DNA from: Polaromonas jejuensis NBRC 106434
GTDB taxonomy: Bacteria; Pseudomonadota; Gammaproteobacteria; Burkholderiales; Burkholderiaceae_C
Direction: 5' to 3'
Length of the DNA stretch: 64,000 nt
Assembly (NCBI RefSeq): GCF_001598235.1
Contig: NZ_BCYO01000009.1
Coordinates: 62,001-126,000, forward strand
Below are positions 8,845 to 18,873 of the stretch, in pieces (position 1 is the first letter of the stretch; the number at the start of each line of letters is the position of its first letter). The notes beneath the pieces were generated by a model. The model was not told where the DNA came from and did not search any database. It worked only from the letters and a program-made list of their open reading frames with translations. The position numbers and the translations under genes were made by a program.

Positions 8845-9261
8845 TTATTGAACGATTCTGCGAAAACTCGCATAGTGGTCGTCGGTGTAATAACAGGCAT
8901 CGGGGGCCGCAGGTTTCAAGCCACCACACACAATGCGCCGGGCACCCCGGCTGCGCTCATTGGGCGTCCTGACGGTGTATTCACGGTAGTAGCCGCGATT
9001 TTTGGCGGGAAGAATTCGTTCCCGGTTACCAAATACCACGCCGTCCTTGTCATGCCGGAACGGTCCGCCCTGGTAAATCAATGTCATCATGTCGCGCCCT
9101 TGAGGGGGCAGTTGGGCGACCGCAACCGTGTCCAGCGGGGCCTGGTAAGCCGGGCCTTTGGCATACCCGACGCTGGGGCTTAAACCGAACAGGCTGGTCG
9201 ACAAGACCAGCAGCAACGCCGCTCCAGCGGCGCGCCAAGCGCCCCATCTATTGCACGACAT
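8845..9261 (-). CDS. Secreted guanyl-specific ribonuclease (barnase/RNase Sa type)
   Basis: The 138-residue precursor has a signal peptide (hydrophobic ALLLVLSTSLFG, likely cut after VGYA) and a mature microbial RNase N1/T1 domain. The catalytic triad of the family is visible in order: Glu in YREYTVRTP, Arg in GARRIVCG and His in YTDDHYASF. The expected activity is cleavage of single-stranded RNA after G, outside the cytoplasm. The adjacent barstar gene protects the producer. Two cysteines in the mature part (IVCG and DACYY) could form a disulfide. The gene leads the operon; 178 bp separate it from maeB. Confidence 0.88.
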   Translation of the reverse strand: MSCNRWGAWRAAGAALLLVLSTSLFGLSPSVGYAKGPAYQAPLDTVAVAQLPPQGRDMMTLIYQGGPFRHDKDGVVFGNRERILPAKNRGYYREYTVRTPNERSRGARRIVCGGLKPAAPDACYYTDDHYASFRRIVQ

Positions 9262-9439
9262 GAAAAAAATACCTTTCTTGAACCCAGGGTCAACCGCCGA
9301 CTTTTCGGGTTAACCCTTAAATTTCAAGAGAGGTAGTTTGCCGCATATGGACAAAAAACGCAAGTGCCTGCTGAATATTTAAGCAATAGCGCCAGGGATT
9401 AGCGCCCTGGTAAGTTAGTGCTGGCTATCTAGGCTGGGC

Positions 9440-11758
9440 TCATCGAGCCGCATTGGCATCCGCGACCGTGAGTGCCGTCATATTCACAATGCGGCGGACT
9501 GTGGCCGTGGGCGTCAGGATGTGCATGGGTTTGTTGGCGCCCAGCAGCACCGGGCCAATGGCAATGTTGCCGCCGGCTGCGGTCTTGAGCAGGTTGTAGG
9601 CGATATTGGCCGCATCAATATTGGGCAAGACCAGCAAATTGGCTTCGCCGGTCAGCGCGCTGTTGGGCATGATGAGGGCGCGGGCCTTGGCGTCCAGGGC
9701 CACGTCGCCGTGCATTTCGCCGTCGACTTCCAGCCAGGGCGCGCTTTCCCGGAGCAGGTCCAGCGTGCGGCGCATTTTCAGGGCGCTGGGCAGGTCGGAC
9801 GAGCCGAAATTGGAGTGCGACAGCAGGGCGGCCTTGGGCTTGATCCCGAAGCGCATCATTTCCTCGGCGGCCATGGTGGTGATTTCGGCCAGCTGCTCGG
9901 CGGTCGGGTCGTAGTTGACGTGCGTGTCGAGCAGGAACACCTGACGGCCCGGCAGCATCAGGCCGTTCATGCAGGCGTAGGTGTGCACGCCTTCGCGCTT
10001 GCCGATCACCTGGTCCAGGTAGTTCAAATGGTGGGCCGTGGTGCCCCAGGTGCCGCAAATCAGGCCGTCCACATCGCCCTTATGCAGCAGCATGCCGGAG
10101 ATCAGCGTCAGGCGGCGGCGCATTTCGATCTTGGCCATCTGCACGGTCACGCCGCGGCGGTCCATCATGCGGTGGTAGGTCTGCCAGAAGTCGCGGTAGC
10201 GGTGATCCTGCTCCACGTTCACCACGTCGTAATCGAGTTCTTCCTTCAGGCGCAGGCCAAACTTCTCAATGCGCTGGGCAATGATGGCCGGGCGGCCTAC
10301 CAGGGTGGGCCGTGCCAGGCCTTCGTCGACCACGATCTGGCAGGCGCGCAGCACGCGTTCTTCCTCGCCCTCGGCATAGGCCACGCGTTTGCGGGCCGCG
10401 GCCTTGGCTGCCGCAAAAATCGGCTTCATGACCGTGCCCGAGGCGTAGACAAAGCTTTGCAGCTTTTCGCGGTAGGCGTTCATGTCCTGGATGGGCCGCA
10501 GCGCCACGCCGCTGTCGGCGGCGGCTTGCGCTACGGCCGGCGCGATCTTCATCATCAGCCGCGGATCAAAGGGCTTGGGAATCAGGTATTCGGGTCCGAA
10601 GGTCAGTTTTTCGCCGACATAGGCGGCGGCGACCACCTCGCTCTGCTCGGCCTGGGCCAGTTCGGCGATGGCATGCACCGCCGCAATTTCCATCTCCAGG
10701 GTGATGGTGGAGGCGCCGGCATCCAGGGCGCCGCGGAAAATATAGGGGAAGCACAGGACGTTGTTGACCTGATTCGGGTAATCCGTGCGACCTGTCGCGA
10801 TAATGGCGTCATCACGCACGGATTTGACGTCTTCCGGCGTTATCTCCGGGTTGGGGTTGGCCAGGGCCAGGATGATGGGCTTGGCCGCCATCTTGGCGAC
10901 CATGTCCTTTTTGAGCACGCCGCCGGCGGACAAGCCCAGAAAGATGTCTGCGCCGTCAATGATTTCGCCCAAGGTGCGGGCGGTGGTGTTCTGCGCAAAC
11001 TGGCGTTTGTCCTCGTCCATCAGCTCGGTGCGGCCTTCATAGACCACACCCGCCAGGTCCGTCACATAAATGTTTTCGCGCGGGATGCCCAGCTTGACCA
11101 GAAGGCCCAGGCAGGCCAGCGCCGCCGCACCCGCGCCCGAGGCCACCAGCTTGACCTTTTTGGGGTCCTTGTCGACCACTTTCAGGGCGTTGAGCACGGC
11201 CGCGCCCACGGTGATGGCGGTGCCATGCTGGTCGTCGTGGAAAACCGGAATCTTCATGCGTTTGCGCAGTTCGCGCTCCACATAAAAGCAGTCGGGTGCC
11301 TTGATGTCCTCGAGGTTGATGGCGCCGAAAGTCGGCTCCAGCGAGGCAATGATGTCCACCAGTTTGGCCGGGTCTTTCTCGTCGATCTCGATGTCGAACA
11401 CATCCACACCCGCGAACTTCTTGAACAGCACGCCCTTGCCTTCCATGACCGGCTTGGAGGCCAGCGGGCCGATGTCGCCCAGGCCGAGCACGGCCGTGCC
11501 GTTGGTGACCACCGCCACCAGGTTGCCGCGGCTGGTGTATTTGAAGGCCGCGTTCGGGTCCTTGACGATTTCCTCGCAGGGGGCGGCTACACCGGGTGAA
11601 TAGGCCAGGGCCAGGTCGCGCTGGTTGGTGAGCTGCTTGGTCGCTGCAATCGCCACCTTGCCCGGCGTTGGGAACTCATGGTATTCAAGGGCGGCGCGGC
11701 GCAGTTCGGCCCGCTTTTCTTCACGGTTGTCAGGCGTCGCAACGGTTGGTGTCAGCAT
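9440..11758 (-). CDS. maeB: NADP-dependent malic enzyme with C-terminal phosphotransacetylase-like domain
   Basis: MaeB converts malate to pyruvate and CO2 with NADPH formation. The 772-residue size is that of the large MaeB type. Residues 1 to about 430 hold the malic enzyme part ([26 protein letters not shown], and the NAD(P) site [16 protein letters not shown]). The rest is a phosphotransacetylase-like domain ([39 protein letters not shown]), which in the family mainly serves assembly and acetyl-CoA regulation. The ATG at 11758 is followed by [16 protein letters not shown]. It stands alone on the minus strand. Confidence 0.95.
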   Translation of the reverse strand: MLTPTVATPDNREEKRAELRRAALEYHEFPTPGKVAIAATKQLTNQRDLALAYSPGVAAPCEEIVKDPNAAFKYTSRGNLVAVVTNGTAVLGLGDIGPLASKPVMEGKGVLFKKFAGVDVFDIEIDEKDPAKLVDIIASLEPTFGAINLEDIKAPDCFYVERELRKRMKIPVFHDDQHGTAITVGAAVLNALKVVDKDPKKVKLVASGAGAAALACLGLLVKLGIPRENIYVTDLAGVVYEGRTELMDEDKRQFAQNTTARTLGEIIDGADIFLGLSAGGVLKKDMVAKMAAKPIILALANPNPEITPEDVKSVRDDAIIATGRTDYPNQVNNVLCFPYIFRGALDAGASTITLEMEIAAVHAIAELAQAEQSEVVAAAYVGEKLTFGPEYLIPKPFDPRLMMKIAPAVAQAAADSGVALRPIQDMNAYREKLQSFVYASGTVMKPIFAAAKAAARKRVAYAEGEEERVLRACQIVVDEGLARPTLVGRPAIIAQRIEKFGLRLKEELDYDVVNVEQDHRYRDFWQTYHRMMDRRGVTVQMAKIEMRRRLTLISGMLLHKGDVDGLICGTWGTTAHHLNYLDQVIGKREGVHTYACMNGLMLPGRQVFLLDTHVNYDPTAEQLAEITTMAAEEMMRFGIKPKAALLSHSNFGSSDLPSALKMRRTLDLLRESAPWLEVDGEMHGDVALDAKARALIMPNSALTGEANLLVLPNIDAANIAYNLLKTAAGGNIAIGPVLLGANKPMHILTPTATVRRIVNMTALTVADANAAR

Positions 11759-11963
11759 TCAAGGGTCTCCAGAGAGAACGGTCGGTGCGGCCGTCAGATT
11801 TTGCTAAGGGTTTGCGATTGTAGGGCGTTGCAGAAGAAAACCGAAGGCGGATAGTCTGCGCCAGCAGGTGCTGCGCTTTTAACTTTTTCGCAAAGATCAA
11901 ACCCGCCCGGCTGGCCGGGATGCCAAGCCGGTGGGTGGCTCGGGCGAGGCGACTATGACGATG

Positions 11964-12660
11964 TCAGCGTGCCACGCCCAGCAGGCGGTCCAGCCGTTCG
12001 GGCTGCTCGCGCAGCTCCTGAGCCGTTCCGGCATGCGCCACCATGCCGCGGTCCAGGACCACGGCGCGGTCGGAGATCGCGAGAATGGCCTGCGGGTGCT
12101 GCTCCACGATGATGGCGCTCAGGCCCTCCTCGCGCGTGATGCGGCGTATGGCCCGCAGCAGCTCCTCCACAATGATGGGCGCCAGCCCCTCAAGCGGTTC
12201 GTCGAGCAGCAGCAGCCTGGGATTGAGCACCAGCGCACGGCCGACCGCCAGCATTTGCTGCTCGCCGCCCGACAGCTGCGTGCCCAGGTTGGTCTTGCGT
12301 TCGGCCAGGCGCGGGAACATGGCGTACACGCCGTCCGGGTTCCACTTGCCGGGTCGCGCCACCGCCGTCAGGTTTTCGTGCACCGTGAGCGACTTGAAGA
12401 TGTTGCGCTCCTGCGGCACCCAGCCGATGCCTACCGCGGCGCGCTCGTGCGAGGCCAGCTGGTGCAGCGCAACGCCGCCCAGGGCGATGGAGCCGCCATG
12501 CTGCCGCGTGGCGCCGGCCAGCGTGTTGATCAGCGTGGTCTTGCCCGTGCCGTTGCGGCCCAGCAGGGCCAGCGTCGCGCCTTCGTCAAGCGTGAGCGAT
12601 ACATCGTGCAGGACAACCGCCTCCCCGTAGCCGGCGCGAAGCTTTTCGACCTTGAGGAGC

Positions 12661-12668
<8 letters not shown>
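11964..12668 (-). CDS. livF: Liv-type ABC transporter ATP-binding protein LivF
   Basis: One of two ATPases of a branched-chain amino acid type (HAAT) importer at the cytoplasmic membrane. The 234 residues contain Walker A (LLGRNGTGKTTL), the signature LSGGEQQMLAVGRAL, Walker B (LLLLDEPLEGL) and the switch His (VEQHPQAI). The start is the ATG at 12668 (MAELLKVEKLRAGYG), overlapping the livG stop by 8 bp. The longer open frame upstream runs through the repeat and is not used. It is the last gene of livK-livH-livM-livG-livF. The substrate could be amino acids, amides, urea or aromatic acids. Confidence 0.92.
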
Positions 12669-13517
<849 letters not shown>

Positions 13518-13521
<4 letters not shown>

Positions 13522-14483
13522 GCCCGGCCTCCGCGCGACATCCAGGTCCACGGGCGGATCAGCCGTTCACGGCCGACCAGCACCAGCACCACCAGGAACA
13601 GGCCGATCCAGAATGTCCAGTACTGCGGCGTGATGGCCGACAGCGCGTCCTGCATCAGCTTGAACACGATCGCGCCCGCCACACCGCCGTAGAGCCAGCC
13701 GGTGCCGCCGATCACGAGGATCAGCAGCACATCGGCCGAGCGGTGGAACTCGAACAGGTCGAGCGACGCAAAACCCGTGGTCTGTGTCAGCAAGGCCCCG
13801 GCGGCCCCGGCCACGCCGGCCGCCGCCGTATAGGCCACCGCCAGTTTCGAGGCCACCGGAATCCCGATGGCCATGGCGCGCAGCCGGTTGTCGCGGATCG
13901 CCATCAGCGTCGCGCCAAACGGCGAATGCACCAGCCGGCGCATCAGCACAAAGAACGCCAGCAACACCGTCAGCGAGTAATAGGCGGCGGTGCGGCCGGT
14001 CAGGTCGAACTCGAAATGCCCCAGCAACGGGCCCATGACCACGCCCTGCAGGCCATCGGCGCCACCGGTCAGCCAGTCCAGCTTGTTGGCCAGCTCCAGC
14101 AGGATCAGGGCCGCGCCCAATGTCACCATGAGCCGCGTGAGGTCGCTGCCACGCATGATGGTGAGCGAGCACACGGCGCCCAGCAGCGTGGCCACGGCCA
14201 TGCCCACGAGCAGCCCGAGCAGCGGATCGGGCATGACCAGCTTGGCAAACAGCGCCGCGGCATAACCACCGATGCCGAAGAAGGCCGCGTGGCCGAGCGA
14301 GACGATGCCGGTGTAGCCGAGGATCAGGTCCAGCGAAACCGCAAACAGCGCCACGATGGCAATCTCGTTGATGATCAGCGCATGGCTGGGCAGCAGCACC
14401 GGCGCGACAAAGGCCAGCAGCCAGAGCACCGGCTCCCAGGGCTTCCAGCGGCTTTTATTGAGCAGGGAGGGCTGAGCATTCAT
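13518..14483 (-). CDS. livM: Liv-type ABC transporter permease LivM
   Basis: An integral membrane permease of 321 residues, started at the ATG at 14483 (MNAQPSLLNKSRW). It has about eight to ten hydrophobic helices and the LivM hallmark GYTGIVSLGHAAFFGIGGYAA split over helices 2-3, plus the cytoplasmic EAA-like loop with AIRDNRLRAMAIGIPV that contacts the ATPase. The stop is 4 bp into livG and the start is 1 bp after the livH stop. The five genes therefore form one tightly packed leftward operon. Confidence 0.93.
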
Positions 14484-14484
14484 T

Positions 14485-15357
14485 TCACTTCCCTCCCTTG
14501 CGCACAAACAGGCCTTGCGGGCGCCAGACCAGGATCAGGATCATCAGGCTGTAGACAATGAAGGCCCCCAGCTTGGGGATGTAGTACTTGCCGGCCACAT
14601 CGGCAATGCCGAGCAGCAGCGCCGCCAGCAGCGGCCCGGTGATGGACGAGGTGCCGCCCACGGCGACCACGATCAAAAAGTAAATCATGAATTTCAGCGG
14701 GAAGCCCGGATCCAGGCCCAGCACCTCGGCACCGAGTGCGCCGCCCAGGCCGGCAAGGCCCGAGCCGAAGGCAAAGGTCGAGAAAAACACCACATTGACA
14801 TTGATGCCCAGGCCCGCCGCCACGCGCTGGTCATCGACCGAGGCGCGCAGCCGGCTGCCGAAACGCGTGCGCGTCAGCACATACTGCAGGCCCACCGTCA
14901 GCGCGGCGCAGACGGCGATGATGAACAGCCGGTAGTGCCCCATGCCCAGCATCCAGGCGCCGTTGCCAAGTTCGGTGCGGCCCTTGAGCCAGGCGGGCAA
15001 CTGGATGATCTGCTGGGTCGAGCCGATGAAGTAGTCCACACTGGCCACTGCCATGAAGACCAGACCGATGGAGAACAGCACCTGGTCCAGGTGTGGCTTG
15101 TGGTACAGCGGGCGGTACAGCGTGCGCTCCAGCACGCCGCCCAGCAGCGCCGAGCCGATGAACGCCAGCGGCAGGCACAGCAGGAAGGGGGTGTCGAAGC
15201 GCTGCATCAGCAGCACCGTGATGTAGCCGCCTACCATGGCAAAAGCGCCATGCGCCAGGTTGACGAAATTCATCAGGCCCATGGTCACCGCCAGGCCTAC
15301 CGCGAGGATGAACAACAGCATGCCGTAGGCAATACCGTCAAAAAGAATGGTCAACAT
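14485..15357 (-). CDS. livH: Liv-type ABC transporter permease LivH
   Basis: A 290-residue inner-membrane permease. The N terminus MLTILFDGIAYGMLLFILAV leads into GLMNFVNLAHGAFAMVGGYI (split here), the LivH signature, and the C-terminal half has the coupling loop RASVDDQRVAAGLGINVNVV. It pairs with LivM to form the translocation path. It is the first membrane gene after the binding-protein gene, 95 bp downstream of it. Confidence 0.93.
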   Translation of the reverse strand: MLTILFDGIAYGMLLFILAVGLAVTMGLMNFVNLAHGAFAMVGGYITVLLMQRFDTPFLLCLPLAFIGSALLGGVLERTLYRPLYHKPHLDQVLFSIGLVFMAVASVDYFIGSTQQIIQLPAWLKGRTELGNGAWMLGMGHYRLFIIAVCAALTVGLQYVLTRTRFGSRLRASVDDQRVAAGLGINVNVVFFSTFAFGSGLAGLGGALGAEVLGLDPGFPLKFMIYFLIVVAVGGTSSITGPLLAALLLGIADVAGKYYIPKLGAFIVYSLMILILVWRPQGLFVRKGGK

Positions 15358-15452
15358 GTGTGTGTCTGCTCAGGGCAAAGCCAGCCAGGGCTTGATTACA
15401 GCCTCTTGCCGGTGATTTGACAATCTTCGGGCCGCGAACCGGATTGCGGCGT

Positions 15453-16625
15453 TTACTTGGCTTTGCCCGGGTCCTTGACGTCCTTGATGACGTCAAATTC
15501 CACGTTGTAGAGCTGGCCGTCCTTCTTCTCGACCTTGCGCAGGTACACGTCCTGCACGATATCGCGCGTCTGCGCGTCGATGAAAATCTTGCCGCGCGGA
15601 CTTTCGAAGAGCTGGCCCTTCATGGCCGCCAGCAACGCGTCGCCGCCGCCCTGGCCCCTGGTGGTCTTCAGCGCTTCATAAATGACGCGCATGCCGTCGT
15701 AACCGCCGACCGCCATGAAGTTGGGGCGCAGGCCCTTGTTGGCCTTGCCAAAGGCTTCGACGAATTTCTTGTTCAGGGCCGACGGATGGGCCGCCGAGTA
15801 GTGGTGTGAGGTGACCACGCCGAGCGCGCCATCGCCCATGTCGTTGAGCTGGTCGTCGTCCGTCACGTCGCCGGTGGCAATCAGCTTGATGCCGGCCTTG
15901 TCCAGGCCGCGTTCCAGAAACTGCTTCATCACCGCAGCGCCTGCGCCGGACGGCACGAACACAAACAGCGCATCGGGCTTGCCGTCCCGCACTTTTTGCA
16001 GGAAGGGGGCAAAGTCGGGATTGCGCAGCGGCACGCGCAGCGCTTCGGTGACCTGGCCGCCGTTGAAGGTCAGGCGGTCCTTGAAGTACTTTTCGGCGTC
16101 AATGCCGGGGCCGTAATCCGACACCAGCGTGATCACTTTCTTGATGCCGTTCTTGGGCGCCCAGTCGGCCAGTGCGACCGACACCTGGGGCAGCGTAAAG
16201 CTGGAGCGTACGACGTAAGGGGAGGCCTGGGTGATGCTGGAGGTCGCTGCCGCCATCACCACCATGGGCGTTTTGGACTGCGTCGCAATGGGTGCCGTGG
16301 CCAGGGCCGAGGGGGTGATGCCGAAGCCGGCCAGCACGTTGACCTTGTCATTGACCACCAGCTCCTGGGCCAGGCGGCGCGTGGCATCGGGCAAGCTGGT
16401 GTCATCCTTGATGATCAGCTGGATTTTCTTGCCGGCCACGGTGTCGCCGTTTTGCGCCATGTACAGGCGCGCGGCCGCTTCGATCTGACGGCCGGTCGTG
16501 GCCTGCTGTCCCGTCATCGGCAGAATCAGGCCGATCTTGAAGGTGTTGTCCTGTGCGATGGCGTGCGAGGTTGCCAGTGCCGCCGCGGACAGTGCCGCGA
16601 GATGGAGGAAGGTACGTTTTTTCAT
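15453..16625 (-). CDS. Liv-type periplasmic substrate-binding protein
   Basis: This 390-residue periplasmic binding protein captures the ligand for the LivHMGF importer that follows. It has a signal peptide (MKKRTFLHLAALSAAALATS, cut after HAIA) and two Rossmann-like lobes of the Leu/Ile/Val-binding family, with KIGLILPMTGQQATTGRQI near the start and VGGYDGMRVIYEALK near the end. It is the first gene of the operon, and a candidate operator lies 117-133 bp upstream. The nearby O-demethylase genes make an aromatic acid a possible ligand, but this is only context. Confidence 0.9.
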   Translation of the reverse strand: MKKRTFLHLAALSAAALATSHAIAQDNTFKIGLILPMTGQQATTGRQIEAAARLYMAQNGDTVAGKKIQLIIKDDTSLPDATRRLAQELVVNDKVNVLAGFGITPSALATAPIATQSKTPMVVMAAATSSITQASPYVVRSSFTLPQVSVALADWAPKNGIKKVITLVSDYGPGIDAEKYFKDRLTFNGGQVTEALRVPLRNPDFAPFLQKVRDGKPDALFVFVPSGAGAAVMKQFLERGLDKAGIKLIATGDVTDDDQLNDMGDGALGVVTSHHYSAAHPSALNKKFVEAFGKANKGLRPNFMAVGGYDGMRVIYEALKTTRGQGGGDALLAAMKGQLFESPRGKIFIDAQTRDIVQDVYLRKVEKKDGQLYNVEFDVIKDVKDPGKAK

Positions 16626-16741
16626 GCATGTCTCCTGGTGATTTCAGCTCTTGTTACCGCCTATTGACCGGCGCGCCACAGGCGCTTGGCATCCGGTCGC
16701 AAAACTGTGTGAGTCTAGTAGTAGTTCGAGATCGGCACAAA

Positions 16742-16758
16742 TGTTCTATACATGAACA
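16742..16758. promoter_or_regulatory. Inverted repeat upstream of the Liv operon
   Basis: TGTTCTATACATGAACA has perfect 5-bp arms (TGTTC/GAACA) and a TATACA core. It lies upstream of the binding-protein gene, between it and the reductase gene. The core resembles the palindrome before the Rieske oxygenase (19977-19988), so one GntR regulator might bind both. Confidence 0.4.
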
Positions 16759-16833
16759 AATGGGCGGCTATCCCTTGTTCATCATGCCGGTTTTCTCCCC
16801 CGGTCTGGCGGTTCTTCGCCACGGCCTGCGCGA

Positions 16834-17853
16834 TCATCGTGCACGTGGCCCGGTGATCGCACACAAGTTGTCCTGCGCCGGGTCGGGCCGATAAGAAGAA
16901 TCCAGCGTGATCGAGCCCACCACGCGCGACACGCAGGCGCAAATGCGCTGGTTCCCGCGCTTTTCGTCCACGCTGAGGAACACGTCGCGGTGGTCGATCT
17001 CGCCGTCCACGGCCAGCACGTCCATCGCGCACAGGCCGCACTCGCCGCGCTTGCAGTCGGAGATGGTCTGCACACCCGCGCTTTCGAGCGCGTCCAGCAG
17101 GCTGCAGTCGGCCGGCACGGTGATGTCCAGGGCATGGCGCGGAATCTGCACCCGGAAGGCTTGCGGTGCAAAGCGGCCGCTGTTGCCAAAGGTTTCGTAG
17201 CGCAGGTCGGCGGGCGGCCGTCCGGAGGCCTCCCAGGCGCGGCGCACGGCGTCGAGCATGGGCACCGGGCCGCAGACGTACATTTGCGCACCCGTGGGCA
17301 GCGCGGCAATTTCTGCGGCGAAATCAATCGGCGTGGCGACCGCGGTGTGCAGCGCCGCGCCCAGGCTGGCGCGCAGCTGCGGCAGGAACGCCAGCTCGGT
17401 TTCGCTGCGTGCGCCATAGAGCATGCGCAGGGATTGGCCCGTGCCGGCACTGCGGCGGGCCAGCGCCTGCGCCATTCCCAGCAGCGGCGTGATGCCGATG
17501 CCGCCGGCGACCAGCAGGTAGGCCGGCGCGTTGAAGTCCAGCGGGAAATGGTTTTGCGGCTCGCTGACCTGAAGCCGGTCGCCCACGGCCAACTGCCACA
17601 TCGCGCGTGAGCCGCCAAGCCCATCGTCCAGCCGCTTCACGGCAATGCGCAAGGTCTGGCCATCGGGTTCGCCAACCAGTGAATAGCAGCGCGTCTGCGG
17701 CTTGCCGTGCACCAGCAGCTGCAGCTGCAGGTGGCTGCCGGGCTCGTGGCGCTGTACGCCCCCGGTGGGGCGGAGGCTGAATTCGCGCACGGTGGGCGTG
17801 ACGTCGTGGAAGGATTCAATGACCGCGTTGGTCCAAGTGGTGTTGGCTTTCAT
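16834..17853 (-). CDS. Phthalate-dioxygenase-reductase-type oxidoreductase (VanB-like)
   Basis: A 339-residue electron-transfer protein with an FMN/ferredoxin-reductase domain (TRCYSLVGEP flavin site), an NAD-binding domain (LLVAGGIGITPLLGMAQAL and MYVCGPVPMLDAV) and a C-terminal plant-type [2Fe-2S] domain with DCKRGECGLC and a distal ICAC. This order, with the iron-sulfur domain last, is that of VanB and phthalate dioxygenase reductase. It should pass electrons from NADH to the Rieske oxygenase encoded at 18874-19968. The two are separated by a GntR gene and a repeat. The aromatic substrate is not evident. Confidence 0.9.
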   Translation of the reverse strand: MKANTTWTNAVIESFHDVTPTVREFSLRPTGGVQRHEPGSHLQLQLLVHGKPQTRCYSLVGEPDGQTLRIAVKRLDDGLGGSRAMWQLAVGDRLQVSEPQNHFPLDFNAPAYLLVAGGIGITPLLGMAQALARRSAGTGQSLRMLYGARSETELAFLPQLRASLGAALHTAVATPIDFAAEIAALPTGAQMYVCGPVPMLDAVRRAWEASGRPPADLRYETFGNSGRFAPQAFRVQIPRHALDITVPADCSLLDALESAGVQTISDCKRGECGLCAMDVLAVDGEIDHRDVFLSVDEKRGNQRICACVSRVVGSITLDSSYRPDPAQDNLCAITGPRAR

Positions 17854-17894
17854 TCAGTTTTCCGTGGTGCTGGCCGTCGCCCGCTCGGTGAGGC

Positions 17895-18060
17895 TCGCCC
17901 CTCCCATTCGTGGGCCGCCGTGGAACCGGCTTTGCCGGGCCACTGGTGGCGCCCCCTCGAGGGGCTGAGAGCCGCGGCTCCAAGCCTGCCTGCGCAGGCT
18001 TGGACGGCTCAGAAGAGCCGTCGCCTCTGGCGGTGGTACGGGGCGGCCGCAGGCCGCTTC
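17895..18060 (-). repeat. GC-rich palindromic region, probable family A copy in reverse
   Basis: The gap between the reductase gene and the GntR gene holds several hairpins: GGGCCGCC-rich blocks, GCGCCCCCTCGAGGGGC, and AAGCCTGCCTGCGCAGGCTT. In reverse complement the CGAGGGGGC block matches the hairpin of the other family A copies, but the flanks are more diverged. Confidence 0.45.
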
Positions 18061-18071
18061 GGGGGTGGATG

Positions 18072-18857
18072 TCATTTCTTTCGGATCAGGCGCACGCCGG
18101 GCATCCGGTCCAGGTTGTGGCTGGCCACGGCCTCGCGCAGGTTGCGCTGGGCCAGGCGCGAGTGCTCGCGCATGATGGCCTCGGCGCGCGAGCCCTCGCG
18201 CTGCTCGATAGCGTCCAGCACCTGGCGGTGCTGGTCCTGCGCCACGATCAGCATGTCGCGCGCGCTAGGCGAATTGGCCTGCACCACGACAAAACCCGAG
18301 GCCGAGGCGAACGGCAGGCTGGCCACGCGATCAAGTTCCTTGGCAATCACCCCACTGCCCGCCATCTCGCTGAGCAGGGCGTGAAACCGCTCGTTGAGCG
18401 TCACGTAGCTGGAGAAGGCTTCGTCGTCGAGCGCCGGCCGGCTCAGCACCTGGTCGATCTTGCCCAGGCATTCGCGGGCTTCGCCCAGCACCACGGCAGG
18501 GGCGCCGCGCTCGGCCGCCAGCCGCGCCGACAGGCCTTCCAGGGTGCCGCGCAGCTCGATGGCTTCGGACACGTCGCGCTCGGAAAAGGTGCGTACGGCA
18601 TAGCCGCCGTTGGGCAGGGACTCCAGCAGGCCTTCCTGTTCCAGCCGCATCAGCGCGGCGCGGATCGGGGTGCGCGAGACGCCGAGTTTTTCCACAATGG
18701 CCAGTTCGGCGATGCGCGTACCGCCGGCCAGTTCGCCCGCCAGAATCATCTCGCGCAGCTGCAGCTGCGCCCGGACCTGCGCACTTTCCGACGTATTTTG
18801 GCCGGTAGCCCTTGTATTTACTGCGGCATCAGCTATTGAATTGATAGCGATTGTCAT
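18072..18857 (-). CDS. GntR-family (FCD) transcriptional regulator
   Basis: A 261-residue regulator with an N-terminal winged helix (about residues 26-90: LREMILAGELAGGTRIAE, VEKLGVSRTPIRAALMRLEQ) and a C-terminal all-helical FCD ligand domain (RGTLEGLSARLAAE, NERFHALL, DQHRQVLDAIEQ). Such regulators usually repress catabolic genes until an acid ligand binds. It lies between the oxygenase gene (16 bp upstream) and the reductase gene, so it is probably in the same operon. The first 20 or so residues, before the DNA-binding domain, are encoded by a sequence of repeat family B. Confidence 0.9.
   Translation of the reverse strand: MTIAINSIADAAVNTRATGQNTSESAQVRAQLQLREMILAGELAGGTRIAELAIVEKLGVSRTPIRAALMRLEQEGLLESLPNGGYAVRTFSERDVSEAIELRGTLEGLSARLAAERGAPAVVLGEARECLGKIDQVLSRPALDDEAFSSYVTLNERFHALLSEMAGSGVIAKELDRVASLPFASASGFVVVQANSPSARDMLIVAQDQHRQVLDAIEQREGSRAEAIMREHSRLAQRNLREAVASHNLDRMPGVRLIRKK
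18792..18849 (-). repeat. Dispersed repeat, family B copy 3 (5' end of a CDS)
   Basis: Read on the minus strand it is CGCTATCAATTCAATAGCTG, then ATGCCGCAGTAAATACAAGG GCTACCGGCC. The layout matches the copies at 1992 and 8065. It is in frame with the GntR gene and supplies codons near the start, upstream of the winged helix. Confidence 0.5.
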
Positions 18858-18873
18858 GGATGAGGCTCCCGGT

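Noticed and set aside
9392-9410. Hairpin CCAGGG-ATTAGCG-CCCTGG between the RNase gene and maeB
   Set aside because: There is no T run after it in either direction, so a terminator is not supported. It may be a chance palindrome.
9521-11599. Very long open frame (692 codons) on the plus strand opposite maeB
   Set aside because: It mirrors the codon structure of maeB; high GC at third positions removes stops on the opposite strand. No family motif is present.
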